From assembly GCF_905115235.1 (NCBI RefSeq), contig NC_051854.1, forward strand, positions 102,879,200-102,943,199: DNA of 64,000 nucleotides. Direction: 5' to 3'. Position 1 is the stretch's first letter. Each line of letters begins with the position of its first letter. The notes under the pieces were generated by a model. That model was not told the DNA's origin and ran no database searches. It was given only the letters and a program-made list of their open reading frames with translations. This document shows positions 58,101 through 64,000 of the stretch, piece by piece. A program made the translations under genes and the position numbers. Origin of the DNA: Hermetia illucens. Lineage: Eukaryota; Arthropoda; Insecta; Diptera; Stratiomyidae.

Positions 58101-58631
58101 GTTTTTGTGCACAAATTTCGCCGGAGCAATCGAAGCGCACAACAATGGTCGGTACACCGTACTGGATGGCACCCGAAGTTGTAACACGAAAACAATATGG
58201 GCCAAAGGTATGCTAAACACTTTAAACTTTTCCACATGTATCTTGAAAGTTCTCTGTTCGGGCCTTCTAGGTGGACTTATGGTCATTGGGGATCATGGCG
58301 ATCGAGATGGTTGAGGGGGAACCGCCTTACCTGAATGAGAATCCTCTCAAAGCATTGTACCTTATAGCAACTAATGGTAAACCGGAAATTAAAGAAAAGG
58401 AAAAACTTTCAACGATATTTCAAGATTTTCTTGATAAATGTTTGGAAGTCGATGTTGATCGTAGATCTAGTGCCTACGAGTTATTAAAGGTATGGTGATA
58501 CATTGAAGTGACTGAACGTTGCTAACATATTTGCATTTATCTTCCAGCATCCATTCTTAAAATTAGCACGACCTTTAGCCAGTTTAACGCCACTGATAAT
58601 GGCAGCCAAGGAGGCTACAAAAGGCAATTAA
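46195..58631 (+). CDS. Pak: p21-activated kinase (Pak), complete, 6 coding exons
   Basis: A serine/threonine kinase switched on by GTP-bound Rac/Cdc42, acting on the cytoskeleton at adhesion sites. Exons: 46195-46309, 46367-46521, 55215-55380, 57045-58207, 58271-58489, 58548-58631. All junctions are GT-AG and in frame, giving 633 residues; Drosophila Pak is about 700. In order: PPAPPVR (res. 8-14, Nck-binding), the CRIB motif [15 protein letters not shown] (68-82) running into the autoinhibitory segment [10 protein letters not shown], a PIX-binding stretch [19 protein letters not shown] (198-216), an Asn/Gln-rich linker (about 255-325), then the kinase (about 359-611). It has GQGASG (366-371), Lys388 of [12 protein letters not shown] (476-483), DFG (496-498) and the activation loop [13 protein letters not shown]. 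All catalytic residues are present. Intron 2 (8.7 kb) splits the CRIB/PBD region and is full of transposons. The start codon matches the fly N-terminus [15 protein letters not shown] as I remember it. Confidence 0.97.
46522..49681 (+). other. Pak intron 2, left part
   Basis: About 3.2 kb of AT-rich intron DNA. The open frames are short and random, and I found no second coding exon. Confidence 0.5.
49682..50606 (-). mobile_element. LINE family 2 (RTE-like) fragment in Pak intron 2
   Basis: This is the second copy of the 4017 element. 50243-50731 has [12 protein letters not shown]-like sequence ([20 protein letters not shown]), [18 protein letters not shown] and [16 protein letters not shown]. 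49570-49977 has [20 protein letters not shown] and [20 protein letters not shown]. The pieces are in different frames and a block around the YADD box is decayed. Both ends are missing. It is antisense to Pak. Confidence 0.85.
50607..52871 (+). other. Pak intron 2, middle part
   Basis: Nothing recognised. The AT-rich DNA has a short TATATA patch near 51236. Confidence 0.45.
52872..53548 (+). repeat. Hairpin repeat, nearly full copy in Pak intron 2
   Basis: It has the family head CAAGTCGGGAAACCGGAAGC, then AAAGGTTTTGTTT, TTTTTTTCAGATTTTTCGG, TTTGATTTGATACCC, GTTTTGCATGTATG, ACCAAATTTCG, GACAGACAGACG and ACCGATTTTAATAAGC. The terminal hairpin is a stem of TTTTGTTTT and AAACAAAA around GC. This is the best end-to-end example of the family, about 677 bp. 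Confidence 0.8.
53549..54337 (+). other. Pak intron 2 spacer
   Basis: Nothing recognised. Confidence 0.4.
54354..54582 (-). mobile_element. LINE family 1 (RTE) 3' end with TSD in Pak intron 2
   Basis: About 230 bp, from the tail CTTTTTCTTTAGCC to GAATTGCGTGACC, nearly identical by eye to 19063-19291. CATTGAAAGAGTGTAT occurs on both sides (54338-54353 and 54583-54598), a duplication of 13-16 bp whose exact edge is blurred by shared bases at the truncation point. It looks like a recent, strongly 5'-truncated insertion, antisense to Pak. Confidence 0.92.
54599..55214 (+). other. Pak intron 2, right end
   Basis: A pyrimidine-rich tract TTTTATTTTTTCTTACAG leads into exon 3. Nothing else recognised. 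Confidence 0.5.
55575..56560 (-). mobile_element. Tc1-like transposon remnant in Pak intron 3, split by a SINE
   Basis: On the minus strand, decayed Tc1/Tc3 transposase is legible. It has [21 protein letters not shown] (helix-turn-helix, near 56450), LLWTDESK (first D, near 56090), [15 protein letters not shown] (near 55970), [11 protein letters not shown]-type text in place of the LQQDNDPKH box (QQDNDPKH readable near 55825), and WPQQSPDL on the far side of the SINE (near 55600). Stops and shifts are frequent (well over five). No terminal inverted repeats are seen. Confidence 0.8.
55664..55778 (+). mobile_element. tRNA-derived SINE fragment inside the Tc1
   Basis: It has CGAGCGCAATGCTGACCTCATTGC, TATGATCTTGAATGAAGG, GATCCAATTGAATTGTCG and a GATGATTATTACTATT tail, the 3' half of the SINE at 10014. 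ATTTAAGAACT and ATTCAGGAACT flank it, a possible duplication with two mismatches. Tc1 coding text continues on both sides, so the SINE came later. Confidence 0.75.
56565..57044 (+). other. Pak intron 3, right end
   Basis: AT-rich, ends TTATTGAACAG before exon 4. Nothing recognised. Confidence 0.45.
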
Positions 58632-58943
58632 TAACGTATATAAAGTTGAATGAGAACGTAAACAATTCATTCTATATTCACACTAATTTAGCCAGATTTA
58701 ATGTATATCTCTTTATGTTTTTATTTTCATCGAGACATTTTATTTTCATGTAATGCTTTTACTGTTTACTATTATTTCTTTATATAGTAATGATTAGTTA
58801 TAAAATGAAGTAAAGTATATTATTTGTCATTTATTTTAAAGGAAACTTAAAGAAAAGCGACGATACAATTATATTTATATTTTTAAATTTTTTTCTTATG
58901 AAAAACTATTATATTATTAAAAATATTGTATAATTTGACTCAA

Positions 58944-58949
58944 AATAAA
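58944..58949 (+). terminator. Pak poly(A) signal
   Basis: AATAAA 313 bp after the stop, in an AT-rich 3' UTR. Other near-matches exist, so the real site is not certain. Confidence 0.5.
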
Positions 58950-59550
58950 AAAGAGGAAAAACAAAGTTGAAGTAAAAATGCTTTTAGGTTTGTAAGGTAT
59001 TTGCTTGCTACTTATTACAGAAAATCAGTTTGTCAATCGAATGCCTTATTACATTAAAAATAAAATAGAAAAACTTGACATGACAATTATTTCATTAATG
59101 CAGAATGATTGATGATCGCAAACGAGTTGGGGTAAGTAATTCAATTCACATACGCTATGTGCGTTAGCGGTAGAAAACCTTCCATTTTGAGTCGGACAAT
59201 CCAGTTAGGTAGCAAAGCCCTTGTAGGCTTACCACTTGCGCAATATTAATCACAAAAGTCGATTCCCACTTTGAACAATAATTCGCTATTTTTAGGAAAC
59301 CATCTTTCAAAAAAACTTTCTTCTGCAATTCTGCCCATATATAAATCAGGGGGGGAAACTCAAAAAGAATGAACTGTTAATGAAAATGATGTCAGAAAGG
59401 CCCATCGAGACATTTTGCCAACAAAAAGGCGACAATAGCGAGGCACTTTTGTGCTTTTTGTATTTGAGAATAAAATCGCTTAATCCAGAAGACTAGAACT
59501 GCTTATCGGAAAATTCAAAGCTCATTACGGGTTAGTGCGCCGTAGACAAG
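58950..59550. other. Pak 3' flank
   Basis: Nothing recognised. Confidence 0.4.
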
Positions 59551-60087
59551 CAATCTGTTGTGTTAATGACAAGAACGGTACTTTGCTTACTGATCGTCGA
59601 GCCGCGACGGATAGATGGCGAGCATACTTCGAGCAGATTTCAACTGAAGAATTTGCTCATCCTCCACTTCCACAATCATTGCCGACATTTGGAGCAGTTC
59701 CACCAGTCAACGCAACTGAAGTCGAGGAGGCAATAAAACAAATGAAATCGGGGAAAGCAACAGGACCTGACGACATCGCATCTGAGCTCTGGAAAGCAAA
59801 GAGCTGGGACCCAACACCGTGGCTGAGTGAATTCTTTAACCGGGTTATTCAGGAAGGAAGAACACCATCTGACTGGCAAGAAAGTACCACTGTTCCAATA
59901 TGGAAAAAGAAAGGTAGCCCAGCAGAATGTTCAAATTACCGTCCGATCCGGTTACTTTCCCATACCATGAAGATTTTTGAACGCATTCTTGACAACCGTA
60001 TTCGCGAAATCGTTGAAATAACCGTGAATCAAACCGGATTTGTCAAGAACTGCGGAACTACTGACGCAATACACGCTGCGCGGTTAT
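59551..60087 (+). mobile_element. LINE family 1 (RTE) internal fragment, open frame
   Basis: 537 bp from CCVNDKNGTLLTDRRAATDRW through EEFAHPPLPQSLPTFG, SGKATGPDDIASELWKAKSW, GRTPSDWQESTTVPIWKKK and NQTGFVKNCGTTDAIHAARL, with no break. Both element ends are absent: it starts and stops abruptly in the middle of the coding region. Similarity to the 12662 and 19055 copies is high by eye. Confidence 0.9.
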
Positions 60088-60435
60088 TGGTTTCATTGGT
60101 ACCACTTTGGGAGTATGCATTGTTTGAATTCTTCCCCACGAATGGTCACAATATCATTGTAATGGATGATTTAGTCACCTAACATCAAACCAGTTGTAAA
60201 TAGCCAGAAAAAACAATTAGTGAACCAAGAGATGCTATTGTGGCAGCTTCAAAATAAATTAATTATATATTGCGTATCAATCTTGTTTCTAATTTACCAA
60301 ATTGCATTTCGGTAGTCATTAAGAAGAAAAAAAGGAATACGAACTCATTAGTAAATATGTTTTCATATTTTTTTAGAATCTCCAAATATAATTTTTGATT
60401 AATTAATTAATAAGTGCATATTATTAAAATCCGAT
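60088..60435. other. AT-rich spacer
   Basis: Nothing recognised. Confidence 0.4.
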
Positions 60436-60820
60436 TTGGCTGATATGGCAAGCAACCGTAACATACGAATACGGACTGCTCCTCTCAATAGAAGCGAAGC
60501 TATGCTTGCCATCACCACACAAGAACGGGCTAACACCGCCAGCCTTGAAAGCCTCCCTGTCAAACTCTTCCATGCAACCCCTAGAGTTGTTATTTGTAAA
60601 TGCTGGAAATCTGAGATCTTCCCCATAGAGTGGAAAAAGGCGATTACCGTTAAGATTCCGAAAAAGCGTACACGTTTTGATTGTTACTGGATGGGCATTT
60701 CCTGCTTTCTGTTGTCGCAAAAATATTAGCAACAATCATCCTGGAACGCATCTAGGAACACCTCGAAATTTTGATCGATAGAAATGCTGGTTTCCGCTCT
60801 AGATCATCCTATATTCACTA
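60436..60820 (+). mobile_element. LINE RT fragment (family 3-type), joined to another LINE
   Basis: The frame 60436-60729 has FPIEWKKAITVKIPKK in the order seen before RT motif 1. The next frame has IDRNAGFRSRSS, matching the D..QAGFR.G.S box. This style fits EN-RT LINEs like the fragment at 40180, not the RNase H LINE that follows. The NWRGI box is damaged (CYWMGIS). Confidence 0.6.
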
Positions 60821-61915
60821 CAGTGTCGATCGCTATCTGAAAGCAGAAGCAACGAAAGGCTGCCCCCAAGGAGGTGTGCTTTTGCCACTTCTGTGGAGTA
60901 TGCTGATCGACTCACTACTATGCGAACTGCAAAATTTTCCAATACACGCTCAAGCTTATGCTGATGACGTGGCTGTGTTTGCTGTTGATCGGGATCTTGG
61001 AACGGTGTGTAGAAGTATACAACGTGCCGTTGATTTGATAGACAGTTGGTGCCTCAGATATGGCCTTTCAGTTAATCCAAATAAAACCACAATGGTTTTA
61101 TTCACAAAAAGGAGAAAATTGGATAGATTTTGCCTCCCTGAGGTGAGGGGTACTACCCTTCAACTCTCCGAAGAAGTGAAATATCTGGAAGTCACTCTAG
61201 ATAAAAAAAAACTGCTTTGGAACAAACATGTCGAGGTAAAGATGAAGCAACCTCTCACAGCTTATGGGCTGTACAGACAGACCTTTGCCTCGACATGGGG
61301 ACTCAGGCCTGGTAATGTGGATATACGTTACTATCATTAGGCCGATGTTCGTTTATGCATCCGTAGTGTGGTGGGTTAAGCTAAGACAAAAAGGTTTTCA
61401 CCGTAAATTAGCCGCACTGCAAAGAACTGTGTGTCTGGGTATCACTGGTGCCATGAACACGACATCCGATGCAGCTCTAAATGCATTACTTAATTTGCAG
61501 CCCCTGGATATATTTATTCAAAGCACTGCAATCAGAGCAGCGCATAGATTAATTCGATTAGATCTATGGGGAAACAACGGATGTGGAGAGCACAGAACAT
61601 TGGAAGAGTTACTGGAAGTACTGAATCCAGTTCTTACAATGCCTTCCGATTCTCGTGTCCCCATACATCTGTTTGGTAGAAGATATGAAGTTACCCTGAA
61701 GCATAGAGAGAACTGGGAAGTCCCAAAGGAATGCGCGGCGGGATATCCGGAAGTCTTCTACATCGATGGCTCAAAAACAGAACAGGGTTCGGGAGCCGGA
61801 GTCTACCTATCGAATAAAAACGAGAAGCGGGCGGCTTTGGGACAATATGCAACGGTTTTCCAAGCCGAAGTTTATGCGATCCTAAAGCCGGCAAAATCCT
61901 TTCATCAATAATATT
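60821..61915 (+). mobile_element. I/R1/LOA-type LINE, RT to RNase H fragment
   Basis: The frame 60771-61340 has ATKGCPQGGVLLPLLWSML, QAYADDVAVFAVD (catalytic ADD intact), GLSVNPNKTTMVLFTKRRKL and LSEEVKYLEVTLDKK. After a frame change, 61264-61911 has RPMFVYASVVWWVKL, KLAALQRTVCLGITGAMNTT, ALLNLQPLDIFI and the start of RNase H, YIDGSKTEQGSGAGVYL and TVFQAEVYAILK. It then stops, losing the rest of RNase H. One clear frame change is seen. Confidence 0.9.
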
Positions 61916-62213
61916 CCGTCTAATCTACAGCGTAATTCGACTAACCGAATCACATAGTAAACTTGCCTTTACTACATGCAATAACTTAGGTGCCTTAGAT
62001 AGATTAATATATCCTGACCTTGGGGTTGAAGGTGCGGTTATAGCAGAACTTGTGAAAAAAAAGCCAAGTTTCGACTAGTACTAGTTAGTGTTGAGAACAG
62101 CACAGAAAACCGCCTTTGGATCCACTATTTGATTGAAGTTGAATACACAAGGATAGTTCTTAGTTTCATATATTTAGCATAACATCTACAACAATGAACA
62201 TATTTCCCTTCAT
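61916..62213. other. Spacer; mRpL51 3' flank
   Basis: No canonical AATAAA for mRpL51 is evident on the minus strand. Confidence 0.4.
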
Positions 62214-62705
62214 CTACTGAGTACTGAATCCTGTTTTCGTTTTCCTATTCAACTTCCTATATAAATACAAAATACGTTTCTGCATTTCCCTCCACTTGGT
62301 TGGTCGCGCGACAGGGTACATTGTTCTGGACATTATCTTCCTCTTTCGAAGCAAATTCTGATACTCGTTCCCGGAAACTCCTCGGATCCATGCAGGTACT
62401 GAATATAGGACCCTTGTCGGGTGCAGTCGATCACTACCTAGTATATCAATATAATCATTTTGCCCAAAAAGTGCCCGTTTCTCCGTCCACGGGTTCTTCG
62501 GACGATATTCCGGCATGGGAAGCTTGTGTCCATTATCCAAATGAGGTAGGAGCCCACGGTGCTCTACACGGTCTTTATATCCATAGCGGCGAACGAGGGG
62601 ACCTTTCTCTATCTTGTCAGCGTGATATCGAAATCGAACCGGTATCACTGTTGGAGTCCATAGTGTTCTCAATGAATTTATCGCCGCGCTGCAGAGCTTA
62701 GACAT
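62214..62705 (-). CDS. mRpL51: Mitochondrial ribosomal protein mL51, complete, single exon
   Basis: A 163-residue component of the large subunit of the mitochondrial ribosome. The basic, Arg/Ser/Thr-containing N-terminus ([20 protein letters not shown]) suits a mitochondrial targeting peptide. The conserved part begins near residue 72 with [20 protein letters not shown], then [20 protein letters not shown], and [16 protein letters not shown] near the end. These align with human MRPL51 [38 protein letters not shown] and RIRYLYKHFNR. No introns and no breaks are seen. The start is the first ATG of the open frame. It is divergent from the gene at 63426, with about 720 bp between the two ATGs. 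Confidence 0.95.
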   Translation of the reverse strand: MSKLCSAAINSLRTLWTPTVIPVRFRYHADKIEKGPLVRRYGYKDRVEHRGLLPHLDNGHKLPMPEYRPKNPWTEKRALFGQNDYIDILGSDRLHPTRVLYSVPAWIRGVSGNEYQNLLRKRKIMSRTMYPVARPTKWREMQKRILYLYRKLNRKTKTGFSTQ

Positions 62706-62802
62706 TTTCTATGGCTAAAGTGACAGATGTGTTACCCGATTGCACAAAAATAACTGAAATCATAGACTGTGTTGCAATTGTAGCTCGCAACGATCACGTC
62801 CG

Positions 62803-62919
62803 AGCGCAATGCTGACCACATTGCCTCCTAGTGTACCGTTACGGTCTTGAATGAAGTGCTCTAACACACTTCAAGGCCCTGATCCAACATGGATTGTTGT
62901 GCCAACGATTATTATTATT
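62803..62919 (+). mobile_element. tRNA-derived SINE fragment with exact TSD
   Basis: 117 bp of the SINE 3' half: AGCGCAATGCTGACCACATT, TTACGGTCTTGAATGAAG, CACTTCAAGGCCCTGATCC and a GATTATTATTATT tail. AACGATCACGTCCG flanks it exactly (62789-62802 and 62920-62933), so the insertion is recent. It lies about 100 bp upstream of the mRpL51 start codon, inside the shared promoter region. Confidence 0.93.
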
Positions 62920-63425
62920 AACGATCACGTCCGCGGCCGTGATGATTCCCACTCCACGTGACGACTCTGAGGTCTTTGATTCACAGTTCAAATGAAATGG
63001 AATTGCGGGCAGGGCGGTGGTAGAATGTTCAAACTGTTTTTAGTGAACTCAATTGCAGCAGGAAAATTCAGGTTGAGTTTCTCTGAAATTAGAATCTTTT
63101 CTATAATTTCGTTTCTTCTAGAACCACATAGCGTTCAATTTTCTTTCAACAACTTTTCCTACTGGCAAGGGAACACAGAGACAAACAGACAAAGCGGTTC
63201 ATGCAAATCGTATCTACCGTCATTTTTGACTGGCAGAAGATGCGAGACCGACCGTGTAAAGTGGCTTTTAATCGAGAAGCCGAGTCAACACTCACCATCC
63301 TATCCACGAACCAAATTTTCAATTTCAAAATCGCGGTAAATTTCGTTGTTGTCATTCCGAAGTCAACAGTGATCGAAGTAGATATTGCTTGTTGTTGATC
63401 TCGATGTAACTAGACGGACGCAACA

Positions 63426-63852
63426 ATGTACAAAAATAAAAGATATAGATCTAGTAAACATATTTCCAATGTACAATCATCAGTGAATCAGTCTAAATCA
63501 GTGTTATCCCCAATCGTGGAGAATCATCCCCCAAAGCAAAGAGTAAGTAGAATCTTGCGACTTGCCGGTCTGTTAGTGGTCTGAAGTAGTTTCGATGCTT
63601 TCCAGAGAATAGAACATGCAGATCCGAAGGAATATGTGCAGGCACAGGAAGAAAACAATGAGGAAGACTTGCTTGGAAGTCAGGAGCCTATTCCTGCTAG
63701 TCAGCCACCTACTCAGAGGCGTTACTTATCGCAGCGAAGTACATTATGTCGCACTCAGTCAAAGACGATGAACCGAGCGCCAAATTCGTACTTTGAGATG
63801 GTTTTGATGAAGGCTGGCGCAGAATTAGACGATCCGGAAAGCTACATTCTAT
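63426..63852 (+). CDS. Unrecognised gene, first two coding exons, runs off the window
   Basis: Exon 63426-63542 (MYKNKRYRSSKHISNVQSSV..) ends at AGA|GTAAGT. Exon 63606-63852 follows an AG with a pyrimidine tract after a 63 bp intron and ends CTAT|GTGAGT. Together they give 121 residues plus one base: a Lys/Arg/Ser-rich start, an acidic Gln/Glu patch (QAQEENNEEDLLGSQEP), then NRAPNSYFEMVLMKAGAELD. The composition suggests a disordered N-terminus of a nuclear or chromatin-type protein, but I do not recognise it. The third exon probably begins at one of two AG sites near 63977 or 63990; the one near 63918 leads to a stop. It shares its upstream region with mRpL51. Confidence 0.7.
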
Positions 63853-64000
63853 GTGAGTATGCTTTCATTTGGATTTTTAACTGCGCTTCGAAGCTCTTCA
63901 CTTATTATAACATTTAAGCGAACAGAACCCAAGAACTGAATTGAAAGCAATGCAATTTTCTTTTGTGGAAGCAATAGAAATTCAGGCACATTTCGCCAAA

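Noticed and set aside
63918-64000. Exon 3 of the last gene starting at AG near 63918
   Set aside because: Joined to the preceding phase it meets a TGA after eight codons. Later AG sites near 63977 or 63990 keep the frame open.
1-64000. LTR retroelements, Polintons or CRISPR arrays
   Set aside because: I saw no protease, integrase, gag or capsid text, no long terminal repeats, and no regularly spaced repeat-spacer array.

Overview
The window is nuclear DNA from a fly (Diptera), most likely a brachyceran. The Pak N-terminus and the glycogen synthase look close to the Drosophila proteins as I remember them. Introns are mostly 50-110 bp, the DNA is AT-rich, and the U6 snRNA matches the fly sequence with a fly-type promoter layout. 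I cannot name the species, and I see no conserved gene order.

Host genes are few. Glycogen synthase (GlyS, +, 21918-24743) is complete in 11 coding exons. The p21-activated kinase Pak (+, 46195-58631) is complete in 6 coding exons, with an 8.7 kb second intron. Mitochondrial ribosomal protein mL51 (mRpL51, -, 62214-62705) is a single exon. An unrecognised gene starts head-to-head with it at 63426 and runs off the right end. A tRNA-Val(AAC) (27347-27419, -) and a U6 snRNA (28190-28296, +) lie between GlyS and Pak. Two CpG-rich, GC-rich blocks without credible proteins (2281-3900 and 35100-37120) look like promoter or 5'-UTR regions; the second could be the Pak promoter.

Most of the rest is layered transposable-element debris. 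I distinguish four LINE groups: an RTE-clade family (family 1, at least ten pieces), a second RTE-like family with a (GAT)n tail (family 2), an endonuclease-bearing family seen as fragments (family 3), and I/R1/LOA-type LINEs with RNase H (family 4). There is also a tRNA-derived SINE in four copies, a second box-B-bearing SINE-like repeat, a non-autonomous repeat ending in a hairpin (about nine pieces), and DNA transposons: a nearly whole Tc1/mariner element with DD41D spacing, a DD34D mariner, a Tc1 split by a SINE, a probable Kolobok with a TTAA end, and a doubtful hAT. Several insertions keep target-site duplications, so their order can be read: LINE into hairpin repeat at 33.2-34.5 kb, SINE into hairpin repeat at 0.4 kb, SINE into Tc1 inside a Pak intron.

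I saw no LTR retroelement, no CRISPR array and no clearly novel system. The best leads are the six-step kinase relay in the GlyS tail, the shared 3' tail of the SINE and LINE family 2, the two CpG-rich blocks, and the GTCTG/CAGAC motif cluster near 29.7 kb.
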